Source: Streptomyces catenulae (GTDB lineage Bacteria; Actinomycetota; Actinomycetes; Streptomycetales; Streptomycetaceae). Taken from it: a stretch of DNA of 64,000 nt. The notes under the pieces were generated by a model, which saw only the letters and a program-made list of their open reading frames with translations, did not search any database and had not been told where the DNA came from. This document shows positions 26,868 to 35,418 of this stretch, in pieces. The DNA lies in NCBI RefSeq assembly GCF_000718015.1, contig NZ_JODY01000030.1:62001-126000 (forward strand), read 5' to 3'. Numbering within the stretch: position 1 is the first letter of the stretch; every line of letters starts with the position of its first letter. A program made the translations under genes and the position numbers.

Positions 26868-27527
26868 ATGACTCCGTCGACGCCGCGCGAATCGGCTCTG
26901 TGCGGACTGCGCGCCCGTAAGAAGCAGCGCACCCGGGACGCCCTGATACGTGCCGCGCTGGAGCTGTTCACGGCCCAGGGCTACGAGGCGACGACCGTCG
27001 ACGAGATCGCCGCCGCCGTGGACGTCTCGCAGCGCACCTTCTTCCGGTACTTCAGCAACAAGGAAGAGGTCACCTTCGCCGTCCAGGAGATGGTCGAGGC
27101 GCGCTTCCTGGACGAGCTGAGCCACCGGCCCGCCGACGAGGCGCCGCTGACCGCGCTGCGCAGCTCGGTGATGGCCGCCTGGGACGACATCGCCGCCTCG
27201 ATCGAGCCGATAGTCCCGGTGGAGCTGCACATGCGCGCCTACCAGATGATCGAGTCGACGCCCGCGCTGATCGCCGCCCACCTGCGGCGCTCCTGCGATC
27301 TGGAGGAGGAGGTCGCGCGGCTCATCGCCCGGCGGGAGGGGCTCGACGCGGACCTGGACCCGCGCCCCCGGGTGCTGGTCGGGGCGTTCAACGGGGTGAT
27401 GCGCGCCGCCGGGAAGGCGTGGAGCGAGGGCGACGACTTCACCGTGACGTCGATCCGTGAGCTGACCCGCTCGTACCTCGATCACATCGGGCCCGTCCTG
27501 GACGACAACTGGCGCGCGGTGCGGTGA
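26868..27527 (+). CDS. TetR family repressor of the adjacent MFS transporter
   Basis: 219 residues. The DNA-binding region RDALIRAALELFTAQGYEAT, then VDEIAAAVDVSQRTFFRYF and SNKEEV, is a standard TetR helix-turn-helix; the remaining ~140 residues are a ligand-binding helical domain. ATG codons at 26850 and 26868 are both possible; GGAAAGG lies about 9 bases before 26868, which is preferred. Divergence from the efflux gene and the shared operator make it the likely local, autoregulated repressor responding to the exported compound. Confidence 0.9.
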   Translation: MTPSTPRESALCGLRARKKQRTRDALIRAALELFTAQGYEATTVDEIAAAVDVSQRTFFRYFSNKEEVTFAVQEMVEARFLDELSHRPADEAPLTALRSSVMAAWDDIAASIEPIVPVELHMRAYQMIESTPALIAAHLRRSCDLEEEVARLIARREGLDADLDPRPRVLVGAFNGVMRAAGKAWSEGDDFTVTSIRELTRSYLDHIGPVLDDNWRAVR

Positions 27528-27533
27528 CGCGCG

Positions 27534-27564
27534 CCCGGCGCGCACGGTCCGTCCGCGCGCCGGG
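27534..27564 (+). terminator. Hairpin terminator of tetR gene
   Basis: CCCGGCGCGC (27534-27543) pairs with GCGCGCCGGG (27555-27564) across an 11-base loop, starting 6 bp after the stop codon. Confidence 0.7.
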
Positions 27565-27730
27565 TGGCGCCGCTCCGGAACGCGGCGTCACCCGGCACCG
27601 GCAGGGTGTGACGCAGTGGTTCCGGATGAGTCCGGCACCGCACCCCTGAGCGCGGACCCACAGCTCCAGGCGTCCACTTTGTTCGAATTACCCGCCGTGA
27701 AACGTGACATGACTCACCCGTGGAGCAGGC

Positions 27731-28984
27731 ATGCTGCCGCGTCTCCTAGGGTGGCCCGCGGTGACTTCTTTCTCTGGGCTCGGCCCCTCCTTCGGTTCCT
27801 TCGGATTCCTGCAGTCCACCGCCTGGCGTGCGGCCCTCGCCCTGGCGGTGGTGTTCGTCATGCTCACCCTCACGGGGTGGACCGCGATCAGAGGTCACCA
27901 GGACGACGCCAACCCGCTGGCCACCGCGAAGGCCGACTGGCGGCACGCCTCCTTCCGCGGCGACCGGCTGCCCGACCCGGATACGGCGCCGAACCGGCTC
28001 CGCGCCTTCTTCGCCTCCCTGGACCGCGCCGGGCGGCGTGAGCTGGCCGACCGGTATCCGCTGGTCGTCGGCAACATGAACGGTGCGCCGGTGGACCTGC
28101 GCTACCGCGCCAACCACACCGCGCTCGACCAGGCGCGCGCCATCGAGGAGCGGCGCTCCACCGACCGCCGCCTCACGCCCGTGGGCCGTCAGGACGCGGG
28201 TCGGCTGATGCACCGCTTCGAGTCGATGGCCGCCAAGGGCCGACAGATCCTGGCGTTCGACCCGGCGGGCGGCGGCCGCGCCGCGGAGGTCTTCGGCGAC
28301 CTCGACACGGCCCGCCGGGTCTCCGTGGTCGTCCCCGGGGTGGACACCAACCTGACGAATTTCGAACGCACCACCCGCGCCACCAGCGCCCCCGTGGGCA
28401 TGGCCGACGCGCTCTACGGCGCCGAGCGTGCCGCCCGGCCGGGCACCCGGACCGCGGTGATCGCCTGGGCCGACTACACCGCCCCGGCCGGTCTCGGGGT
28501 GGAGGCCGCCACCGGGCAGCTCGCGCAGGCGGGCGCCCTCCGGCTGCGGGCGCTGACCCGGGCGCTGCCCTCGGCCGACAGCGTCGCGCTGTTCTGCCAC
28601 AGCTACGGCTCGGTGGTCTGCGGTCTGGCCGCGCGCGATCTGCCGTCCAACGTGCGGGACATCGCGGTGGCGGGCAGCCCCGGCATGCGTGCGGCCAACA
28701 AGACGGCGCTCGACACCCGGGCCCGGCTGTGGGCCATGCGGGACTCCGACGACTGGATCCAGGACGTGCCGTACCTGGAGGTCGGCGGGCTGGGCCACGG
28801 CCCCGACCCGGTCGATCCGGCGTTCGGCAGCCGTCTGCTGTCGGCGGCCGGTGCCGACGGCCACGCCGGGTACTTCACGCCCGGCACCGAGAGCCTGCGC
28901 AACTTCGCGAAGATCGGCGTGGGCGCCCTCTCGGACGTACGCTGCGCGGCCGACGACGCCGGGTGCGGCGCCGGGCTCACCTGA
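27731..28984 (+). CDS. DUF1023 alpha/beta hydrolase, membrane-anchored (paralogue 1)
   Basis: 417 residues. One N-terminal hydrophobic segment (WRAALALAVVFVMLTLTGW, about residues 32-50) should anchor or export it. The DUF1023 core follows: VSVVVPGVDTNL, AVIAWADYTAPAGLGV, FCHSYGSVVCGLAA (nucleophile Ser), then GSPGM and a late His-containing GYFTPGTESLRNFA. The family are predicted extracytoplasmic hydrolases with unknown substrate. The ATG at 27731 has GTGGAG upstream; a GTG at 27761 is an alternative. A second copy lies beyond the two-component system. Confidence 0.87.
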   Translation: MLPRLLGWPAVTSFSGLGPSFGSFGFLQSTAWRAALALAVVFVMLTLTGWTAIRGHQDDANPLATAKADWRHASFRGDRLPDPDTAPNRLRAFFASLDRAGRRELADRYPLVVGNMNGAPVDLRYRANHTALDQARAIEERRSTDRRLTPVGRQDAGRLMHRFESMAAKGRQILAFDPAGGGRAAEVFGDLDTARRVSVVVPGVDTNLTNFERTTRATSAPVGMADALYGAERAARPGTRTAVIAWADYTAPAGLGVEAATGQLAQAGALRLRALTRALPSADSVALFCHSYGSVVCGLAARDLPSNVRDIAVAGSPGMRAANKTALDTRARLWAMRDSDDWIQDVPYLEVGGLGHGPDPVDPAFGSRLLSAAGADGHAGYFTPGTESLRNFAKIGVGALSDVRCAADDAGCGAGLT

Positions 28985-29075
28985 TCCGCCGCGACGGCCG
29001 GGAGCCGTCGGCCGCGGAAGGTACAAGGTGTCCATAAGGGGGACGGGCGGGCAACCGCCGCATACGATGAGCCGC

Positions 29076-29951
29076 ATGGGTGATGTGCTGGCCGGTTTTC
29101 ACGCCGTCTGGGAGTTCGGCTCGGACTCCGTACTCATCCGCTTCGAACGGGGGATCCGCAGGCCGAAGCTGTTCCAGGCGCTCGGCGAGCGACGCATTCC
29201 GTACGAGGCGCTGAGCGCCGTCGAGCTGTCCGAGGGCAGGCGCGGCACCGTCGTGCTGCACGCCGTGCCCAGGCCGGGCGCCGACCCCCTGATGGAGGCG
29301 GCCGCCGGACAGCTCAAGGAGGACGCCGACCCCTACCGTCTGGTGCTGCCCGCCGAGCAGGAGGACCCGGCGGCGCACCTCGCCGACGAGCTGCGCCGCC
29401 TGCTGGGGCCGGACGCCGGGGAGCCCGCCGACCGCCATCTGGTCGCACCGCCCGAGGGCCCGCTGCACTTCAAGGCGTACGACGGGAAGGCGTCGTTCGA
29501 CGGGAGCGCGGTGACGTTCCGCTGGTTCTGGACGGGCGCCTCGTCCGCGAAGTGGATGAGCGGCGACCAGAGCTTCGGCGTCGGCGAGTTGAGCGGGGTG
29601 GAGTGGCGCTCGCCGGAGCTGGTCACCGGCCATCTGCGGCTCCTGGAGCGCACCGCCCGGGACGGCACGCCGGGCGAGGCCGACCAGGATCCGGCCGCCG
29701 TGGTCTTCGGCCTCGGGTACGGGCCCGTCCACGAGTCGCTGCCATTCGCCGCGGCGGTGCTGGCGGCGGTGCGGACGGCGCAGACCGGGCCGGAGCCGAG
29801 GTGCGCGCCGGTGCGCCGGGCCGGGGACACCGGGCGGAATCCGGCCGACATCGCCGACCGGATCCGCCAGCTCGGCGAGTTGCACGGTGCCGGGCTGCTG
29901 ACGGACGGCGAGTTCAGCGCGAAGAAGGCCGAACTCCTCGCCGAGCTGTAG
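29076..29951 (+). CDS. DUF4429 domain protein with C-terminal SHOCT motif
   Basis: 291 residues. The N-terminal half matches a DUF4429 PH-like beta domain (VWEFGSDSVLIRFERG, EALSAVELSEGRRGTVVLH) and a second repeat is visible (LHFKAYDGKASFDGSAVTF). The last 35 residues (IADRIRQLGELHGAGLLTDG, then FSAKKAELLAEL) are a SHOCT motif, an oligomerisation helix pair. Function unknown. TACGAT ends 7 bases before the ATG at 29076, indicating a leaderless start here; the ATG at 29067 overlaps that box. Confidence 0.8.
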   Translation: MGDVLAGFHAVWEFGSDSVLIRFERGIRRPKLFQALGERRIPYEALSAVELSEGRRGTVVLHAVPRPGADPLMEAAAGQLKEDADPYRLVLPAEQEDPAAHLADELRRLLGPDAGEPADRHLVAPPEGPLHFKAYDGKASFDGSAVTFRWFWTGASSAKWMSGDQSFGVGELSGVEWRSPELVTGHLRLLERTARDGTPGEADQDPAAVVFGLGYGPVHESLPFAAAVLAAVRTAQTGPEPRCAPVRRAGDTGRNPADIADRIRQLGELHGAGLLTDGEFSAKKAELLAEL

Positions 29952-29984
29952 CCGCTGCTCACGGCGGCTGCCGGAACTCCGCGG

Positions 29985-30037
29985 GTCATACCGTGGTAGG
30001 GGTGCAGCTCCGCACTCCGGTATGACGTTCGGGTCAT
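29985..30037. promoter_or_regulatory. Nested GTCAT/ATGAC inverted repeats at histidine kinase promoter
   Basis: GTCATACCG (29985-29993) and CGGTATGAC (30018-30026) are perfect inverted 9-mers 24 bp apart, and ATGAC-GTTCGG-GTCAT (30022-30037) is a second perfect inverted repeat sharing the middle arm. A TACATT -10 follows at 30049-30054, so the elements overlap its -35 region. This looks like the binding site of the response regulator encoded by the operon. Confidence 0.6.
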
Positions 30038-30063
30038 CGCCCTCCGCTTACATTGACTGCGCG

Positions 30064-31419
30064 ATGATCCGAGACGCTTCCCCTTCCCCCACCGGCACCG
30101 GCGCGGCGCGCGCACCGGCCCGGGAGCCCGCCCTGCGCGCGGCCCGCCGGGGTCTGGCCACGCTCCTCGGCCTGGGGGACCGGCCCGGCACACCGCTGCT
30201 CGGCACGGCCCGCAGCATCTGGGTCCGCCGCCTCCCGTACGTCCTCGCTGTCCTCCTCACCATCGTGCTGATGCCGGTCGGCGTACACAATCTGGGCGAG
30301 AACTACGGCATGAACGGCGCCCTGGCGGCGCTCTTCGGGGCGGCGCAGACGCTGCCGCTGCTGATGGCGGTGGTCCGGCCGCTGTCGGCGTGGTGGGTGA
30401 TCTTCGGCGCCGATGTGCTGTGCGCGGTGCTGCTCTCCCTGTCCCCGCAGACGCAGGTCTGGCCGTGGCCACCGGCGGCGATCATCGGCTATCTGGCGCT
30501 GATGGTGCCGCTGTCCCAGCGGGAGAGCCGCCGGACGCTGGCCACGGTCTGGGCGACGACGGGCGTGGTGGGCGTCCTCCTGGAGCCGCTGACGCCCCGC
30601 CGCAGCGACAACACCTGGATGCTGATGTTCGTCCTGGCTGGCGTGTTGCTGCTGATCGGCCTCGTGGTGCGGGAACGCGGCGACGCCCGGCGGAAGTTGC
30701 GGGAGCAGGAGACGATCAGCGAGGCGGAGCGGGCCCGCCGCACCCTGCTGGAGGAGCGGGCCCGGATCGCCCGCGAGCTGCACGACGTGGTCGCCCACCA
30801 CATGTCGGTGATCACCGTCCAGGCGGACAGCGCACCGTACCGCATCGAGGGCATACCCCCGCAGGCCCAGGAGGAGTTCGCCGCCATCGCGACGACGGCG
30901 CGGGAGTCGCTGACGGAGATGCGGCGGCTGCTGGGGGTGTTGCGCAGCGCGGAGGCAGAGCGGGACGCCGGTCCGGAGAAGGCTCCGCAGCCGGGTCTGG
31001 ACGAGCTGCCGCGGCTGGTCGAGGCCACCATACGGGCGGGTGTGCCGGTCGAGTTGACGCTGCCCGACGAGCCGGTGGAACCGGAGCCCGCGGTGGCCCT
31101 GTCGGCCTACCGCATCGTCCAGGAAGCCCTGGCCAACGTGGTGCGGCACGCCCCCGGGGCCCGCACCCGGGTGTCGGTGGTGCGCTCCACGGACGGCATG
31201 GTGCTGACGGTGGTGGTCCTCAACGGCCCGCCGCCGACCCCGTCCACCGCATGGGAGACCTCGGGCACCGGACACGGTCTCGTGGGGATGCGCGAGCGGG
31301 TGCGGCTGGTGAAGGGCTCCCTGTCCACCGGGCCCCTGCCCGACGGCGGCTTCATGATCGCCGCCCAACTCCCGCTGCCCCTGCCCTTTCTGATCGACAA
31401 GGACCCCGACTCCCCATGA
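30064..31419 (+). CDS. Sensor histidine kinase, HisKA_3/NarX-LiaS type
   Basis: 451 residues. About five to six membrane helices lie between residues 55 and 203 with very short outside loops, so it probably senses within the membrane. The dimerisation/phosphoacceptor motif ERARIARELHDVVAHHMSVI places the phosphorylated His at 240. The ATPase has ALSAYRIVQEALANVVRHA (N box) and GTGHGLVGMRERV (G box). The ATG at 30064 is only about 10 bases beyond a TACATT -10, so the transcript is nearly leaderless. It overlaps the response regulator gene by ATGA. Confidence 0.92.
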   Translation: MIRDASPSPTGTGAARAPAREPALRAARRGLATLLGLGDRPGTPLLGTARSIWVRRLPYVLAVLLTIVLMPVGVHNLGENYGMNGALAALFGAAQTLPLLMAVVRPLSAWWVIFGADVLCAVLLSLSPQTQVWPWPPAAIIGYLALMVPLSQRESRRTLATVWATTGVVGVLLEPLTPRRSDNTWMLMFVLAGVLLLIGLVVRERGDARRKLREQETISEAERARRTLLEERARIARELHDVVAHHMSVITVQADSAPYRIEGIPPQAQEEFAAIATTARESLTEMRRLLGVLRSAEAERDAGPEKAPQPGLDELPRLVEATIRAGVPVELTLPDEPVEPEPAVALSAYRIVQEALANVVRHAPGARTRVSVVRSTDGMVLTVVVLNGPPPTPSTAWETSGTGHGLVGMRERVRLVKGSLSTGPLPDGGFMIAAQLPLPLPFLIDKDPDSP

Positions 31420-32096
31420 CCACACGAGTGATCATCGTCGATGACCAGGCCATGGTGCGGGCAGGCTTCGCCGCGCTGCTCGCCGCGCAGAGCGACATCG
31501 ACGTGGTCGGCGATGCCCCGGACGGCGCCCAGGGCGTCGAGCTGAGCCGCCGTACGCACCCGGATGTGGTGCTGATGGATGTGCGGATGCCGCAGATGGA
31601 CGGCCTGGAGGCGGCCCGGCAGCTGCTCTCCCCACCGCCGGGCGTCACCCACCGTCCGAAGGTGCTGATGCTGACCACGTTCGATGTCGACGACTACGTC
31701 TACGAGGCGCTGCGCGCCGGTGCCTCGGGGTTTCTCCTCAAGGACGCCCCGCCCGCCGATCTCATCGCCGCGGTCCGGATCGTCGCCGCAGGTGAGGCCC
31801 TGCTCGCCCCGTCCGTGACCCGTCGGCTGATCGCGGACTTCGCCCGTCAGGGCCCGGCGCCCCGCAAGGACGCCACCGCGCTGCGGCTCAACGGCCTCAC
31901 CCCGCGGGAGACGGAGGTGCTGAAGCTGATCGCCCGCGGCCTCTCCAACCAGGAGATCGCCGACGCGCTGGTCCTCGCCGAGCAGACCGTGAAGACCCAT
32001 ATCGGGCGGGTGCTCGCCAAGTTGGAGCTGCGCGACCGGGCGCAGGCGGTCATCTTCGCGTACGAGTCGGGGTTGGTCACACCGGGCGAACGCTGA
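31416..32096 (+). CDS. NarL/LuxR family response regulator
   Basis: 226 residues. The receiver domain has the acidic pair DD (9-10), the phosphoacceptor Asp55 (VVLMDVRMPQMDG), Thr in MLTTFDVDDY and Lys in FLLKDA. The C-terminal LuxR helix-turn-helix is LTPRETEVLKLIARGLSNQE, then IADALVLAEQTVKTHIGRVL. Its ATG overlaps the kinase stop (ATGA), so the pair is co-translated. A shared 13-bp element suggests it controls its own operon and the next gene, a DUF1023 hydrolase. Confidence 0.94.
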   Translation: MTTRVIIVDDQAMVRAGFAALLAAQSDIDVVGDAPDGAQGVELSRRTHPDVVLMDVRMPQMDGLEAARQLLSPPPGVTHRPKVLMLTTFDVDDYVYEALRAGASGFLLKDAPPADLIAAVRIVAAGEALLAPSVTRRLIADFARQGPAPRKDATALRLNGLTPRETEVLKLIARGLSNQEIADALVLAEQTVKTHIGRVLAKLELRDRAQAVIFAYESGLVTPGER

Positions 32097-32098
32097 GA

Positions 32099-32140
32099 CG
32101 GCGCGGGCATCGGGAGGCCCCGCCCGAGCGGCCCGCGCCG
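32099..32140 (+). terminator. Hairpin after the two-component operon
   Basis: CGGCGCGGGC (32099-32108) pairs with GCCCGCGCCG (32131-32140); inside, CGGG pairs with CCCG. It directly follows the response-regulator stop. Confidence 0.6.
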
Positions 32141-32222
32141 CAGCGTGCCCGTAGGTCAACTGCCGTCCCTCGGCACAGGATGGACGGGTGGTACTCAAGG
32201 GGGACCCGGCGCCCTACCCCCT

Positions 32223-32235
32223 ACTGCGGTATCAC
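32223..32235 (+). promoter_or_regulatory. Copy of the kinase-promoter element ACTnCGGTATnAC
   Basis: ACTGCGGTATCAC here matches ACTCCGGTATGAC at 30014-30026 in 11 of 13 positions. It lies about 90 bp upstream of the second DUF1023 hydrolase gene. It is probably part of the response-regulator binding site; this is inferred from similarity alone. Confidence 0.45.
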
Positions 32236-32322
32236 CCGGGAGTTGGCTCCGAGGGGTGACGCCGTCCCACCCGACGCCTTTCTACGTTTCCTTCCGTCGC
32301 ACCACCGCACGAAGGAGACACC

Positions 32323-33486
32323 ATGGCACTGTTCCGATCCACCGGCCGACGCGGCCGACGCGCGCTGATCACCGCGGCGCTCGTCGCGCTCGTCGCCGGG
32401 GGCACGGGCGGCTGGGCCGCGGGCTCCGCCGAGACCGCCGTGACCGGCCCCGCACCGGGCGCCGCCGCCTGGCGCGCGGACCACTCCCTCGGCGTCCGGC
32501 TGCCGGACCCGGCGACGACCACTCCGACCGAGGTGGCCCGCTTCTTCCACCGGCTGACCGGCGCCGAGCAGCACCTCCTCGCGGTGCGGCACCCCCTGAC
32601 CGTCGGCAACCTCGACGGCGCCCCGGTAGCCCTGCGGTACCAGGCCAACTCCCTTGCGCTGAAGGCCGAGCGGGACCATCAGCAGGCGCTGTCAACCGAC
32701 CCCGGCGGCACCCTGCAGGACCACCGGGCGGCACGCCGGGCGGCCGACCGCTGCGCCGAACTGCTCGCGCCCGGAAGGCAGATCCTCGCCTTCGACCCAC
32801 GCGGTCGCGGTCAGATAGCGGAGGTACACGGCGATCTGACGAAAGCGGAGCGCACCGCCGTGATCGTGCCCGGCTCCGACATCGACCTGACCACCTTCGA
32901 CCGCGGCCACGACCCGTACGGCACACCGACGGGGATGGCGACCTCCCTGCGCGCCCGGATGGCCGCCGACGCCCCGGGGGTCCGGACGGCCGTGATCGCC
33001 TGGACGGGGTACACCACCCCGGTCGGTCTGGGGCCGGATGCCGCGACCGGGCGGCTCGCCGAAGCCGGTGCGCCCCGGCTGGTGCGCTTCCTGTCCGGGC
33101 TGGCCACGGTGGGCGTCCCGGCACCGGCGCTGCTGTGCCACAGCTACGGCTCGGTCGTCTGCGGTCTGGCCGGGCCGGTCCTGGGCCACACCGCGCGGGA
33201 TCTGATCCTCTTCGGCTCCCCCGGTGTGCGCCGCCCCTCCGCCACCGAGGTGGACGGCTACGCCCAGGTCTGGGCCGCGCGGGACGCCACGGACTGGATA
33301 GGCAACGTCCCGCACGTCGGCATCCTGGGGCTGGGGCACGGCGAGGACCCCACCGATCCGGCGTTCGGCGCGCGGCGGGTCTCGGCGCTACGGGCCGAGG
33401 GCCACACCGGCTATCTCGCCCCGGGCACCGATTCCCTGCGCAACTTCGCCGCCATCACGCTCGGCCACTACTCGGTCGTCACCTGA
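32323..33486 (+). CDS. DUF1023 alpha/beta hydrolase, exported or membrane-anchored (paralogue 2)
   Basis: 387 residues. After a twin-Arg-rich basic start (TGRRGRRALITAALVALVAG) comes a hydrophobic signal/anchor. The same DUF1023 blocks as in the 27.7-kb gene follow: TAVIVPGSDIDLTTF, AVIAWTGYTTPVGLG, LLCHSYGSVVCGLAG (nucleophile) and GYLAPGTDSLRNFA. The two proteins are co-linear along their whole length, so they are paralogues. GAAGGAGACACC precedes the ATG at 32323. Location just downstream of the two-component genes suggests it is an output of that system. Confidence 0.88.
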   Translation: MALFRSTGRRGRRALITAALVALVAGGTGGWAAGSAETAVTGPAPGAAAWRADHSLGVRLPDPATTTPTEVARFFHRLTGAEQHLLAVRHPLTVGNLDGAPVALRYQANSLALKAERDHQQALSTDPGGTLQDHRAARRAADRCAELLAPGRQILAFDPRGRGQIAEVHGDLTKAERTAVIVPGSDIDLTTFDRGHDPYGTPTGMATSLRARMAADAPGVRTAVIAWTGYTTPVGLGPDAATGRLAEAGAPRLVRFLSGLATVGVPAPALLCHSYGSVVCGLAGPVLGHTARDLILFGSPGVRRPSATEVDGYAQVWAARDATDWIGNVPHVGILGLGHGEDPTDPAFGARRVSALRAEGHTGYLAPGTDSLRNFAAITLGHYSVVT

Positions 33487-33515
33487 ACCCGCCCCGGTCA
33501 ACGACTGGTTCGGGT

Positions 33516-33549
33516 GCGGGCCACCGACCACCCTCGCCCGGTGGCCCGC
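33516..33549. terminator. Hairpin between convergent hydrolase and aldo/keto reductase genes
   Basis: GCGGGCCACCG (33516-33526) and CGGTGGCCCGC (33539-33549) make a perfect 11-bp stem between the two convergent stops. Confidence 0.7.
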
Positions 33550-33620
33550 TCGGCGGCGGCCCACCAGGCGAGGCGTCCCCGTCCCCACGGCGAGGGTCCC
33601 CCCTCCCCCATACCCGTCCG

Positions 33621-34637
33621 TCACTCCCGTCCGGCAGAGGTGAATGTCATGTCCGCGTACCGGTCCCCCGCGACCTTCCCCGCGATGGGCTCCAGAAGTG
33701 CCAGCTCCTCCGCCGTGAGCCGGATGCGGGTGGCGGCGGTGTTCTCCTCGATACGGCTGCGCCTGCGGGTGCCGGGGATCGGCACCACGCCGAGACCGTG
33801 CACCTCGGCCCGCTGCTGGACCCAGGCCAACGCGATCTGCCCGGGCGTCGCACCGTGCGCGGCGGCGAGGGCGTGGACGGGCTCCAGAAGTGCGGCGTTG
33901 GCCGCCGCGTTGTCGCCGGTGAAGCGCGGCTGCTGGCGGCGGAAGTCGTCCTGGCCCAGCTCCTTCTCCGCGCTGACGAAGGAACCGGTCAGGAACCCGC
34001 GGCCGAGCGGCGAGTACGGCACGAAGCCCACGCCCAGCTCGGCGGCGGCAGCGACCACGCCGTTCTCCACGTCGCGGCTGAAGAGCGACCACTCGGACTG
34101 GAGCGCGGCGATCGGGTGCACCTCCTGGGCGGCGCGCAGTTCGGAGGCGGTCACCTCGCTGAGCCCCAGGTGCTTGACCTTGCCCTCGGCGACCAACTCG
34201 GCCATCGCGCCGACGGATTCCTCGATCGGGACGGCGGTGTCACGGCGGTGCATGTAGTAGAGATCGATCGTGTCCACACCGAGGCGCCGCAGGCTGCCCT
34301 CGACCGCCTGCCGGATGTAGGGCCGGTCGTTGCGGATGACGCGCTTCTGCGGGTCGGCGGGGTCGAGGGACAGCGCGAACTTGGTGGCCAGTACGACCTC
34401 GTCGCGGTGGCGGCGGATGAAGGGGCCGATGAACTCCTCGTTCTCGCCGTTGCCATAGAGGTCGGCGGTGTCGTAGAGGGTCACGCCCAGTTCCAGGGCG
34501 CGCTCCAGCGTCTCCTGTGCCGCGTCGGCGTCGGTCGGGCCGTAGGCGAAGCTCATGCCCATGCAACCCAGGCCCTGCACTCCGACGCGGAGGCCGCCGG
34601 TGCCCAGCTCCACGGTGTCGATCTTCTCGCTCCCCAT
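33621..34637 (-). CDS. Aldo/keto reductase
   Basis: 338 residues, a TIM-barrel NADPH-dependent reductase of carbonyl compounds. The catalytic tetrad is Asp56, Tyr61 (LYDTADLYGNGENEEF), Lys86 (VLATKF) and His130 (DLYYMHRRD). The C-terminal NADP-binding signature VVPIPGTRRRSRIEEN is present. This is the AKR13-like group common in actinobacteria (GLGCMGMSFAYG). It lies 6 bp downstream of a MerR gene on the same strand and is almost certainly its operon partner and target. Confidence 0.93.
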   Translation of the reverse strand: MGSEKIDTVELGTGGLRVGVQGLGCMGMSFAYGPTDADAAQETLERALELGVTLYDTADLYGNGENEEFIGPFIRRHRDEVVLATKFALSLDPADPQKRVIRNDRPYIRQAVEGSLRRLGVDTIDLYYMHRRDTAVPIEESVGAMAELVAEGKVKHLGLSEVTASELRAAQEVHPIAALQSEWSLFSRDVENGVVAAAAELGVGFVPYSPLGRGFLTGSFVSAEKELGQDDFRRQQPRFTGDNAAANAALLEPVHALAAAHGATPGQIALAWVQQRAEVHGLGVVPIPGTRRRSRIEENTAATRIRLTAEELALLEPIAGKVAGDRYADMTFTSAGRE

Positions 34638-34643
34638 GTCGGA

Positions 34644-35204
34644 TCAGCCCCTCTCGGACGCCCGGCGTCGGGCGTCGGCGTAGATATCGATCTTGTAGTC
34701 GAGCACGGCGAGGGTGTCCTGCAGCTCCGCGATGCGGTGCCGTACGTCCTCACGGTGCGTGGTCAGCAGCTCTTCCCGCTCGGCGAAGGTGGCGTCGCCG
34801 GCCTTGGCGAGTTCGGCGTAGCGCACCATGTCGGCGACCGGCATACCGGTGAGCCGCAGCTTGGCGACCAGCGCCAGCCAGTCCAGATCCCGGTTGGTGA
34901 AGCGCCGCTGCCCGGTGTGGCTGCGGTCGACGTGCGGCATCAGGCCGATCCGCTCGTACCAGCGCAGGGTGTGGGCGCTGAGCCCGGTGTACGACGCCAC
35001 CTCGCTGATCGAGTAGCGGTCCCGGCCGGTCGGGCGCGGGTGGACCACCTCCTGGGCGCAGCTGCGTGCCGCCCACTGCGGGCCGCCGGGCGTCCGCTGT
35101 ACGGACACCGCGCCGCCGTCCGCCGCCGTCTCCTCGATCACCGGCTCGCTCTGCGTCACCGTCATGCCGCGTCTCCCCTGTTCGGCTGTCGCCCCCGTCG
35201 ACAT
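34644..35204 (-). CDS. MerR family transcriptional regulator
   Basis: 186 residues. The winged helix-turn-helix is YSISEVASYTGLSAHTLRWY, then ERIGLMPHVDRSHTGQRRF; a coiled-coil dimerisation helix follows and there is no obvious effector-binding cysteine cluster. Two starts compete: ATG 35165 has GGGGAGA upstream, but ATG 35204 lies exactly 6 bases after the -10 TAGCGT of a MerR-type promoter, arguing for a leaderless start there. It is expected to activate its own operon with the reductase. Confidence 0.88.
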   Translation of the reverse strand: MSTGATAEQGRRGMTVTQSEPVIEETAADGGAVSVQRTPGGPQWAARSCAQEVVHPRPTGRDRYSISEVASYTGLSAHTLRWYERIGLMPHVDRSHTGQRRFTNRDLDWLALVAKLRLTGMPVADMVRYAELAKAGDATFAEREELLTTHREDVRHRIAELQDTLAVLDYKIDIYADARRRASERG

Positions 35205-35210
35205 GACTCA

Positions 35211-35241
35211 ACGCTAGAGAGTTGGAGTGCACTCCAGGCAA
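35211..35241 (-). promoter_or_regulatory. MerR-type promoter with 19-bp spacer and palindrome
   Basis: On the minus strand TTGCCT (35241-35236) and TAGCGT (35216-35211) are 19 bp apart, the long spacing typical of MerR-activated promoters. The spacer overlaps the perfect palindrome TGGAGTGCACTCCA (35223-35236). The ATG of the merR gene begins 6 bases after the -10. Confidence 0.75.
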
Positions 35242-35418
35242 GCACGGTCTTGACCGGGATTTGGCGAACACCCGAAGCCGCCCGGGCCGCTCCCCTCCCG
35301 GCTCCCGGGCGCGGGCCGGGCCCGTCGTCGCTCCGTCCCCGACCGGGGCGTCCGTGCGGGAGAGGTCCCGCACGGACCGGCCTGTGGTCGCCGGGTGGGC
35401 GGCCTTTAGGCTCGTCCC

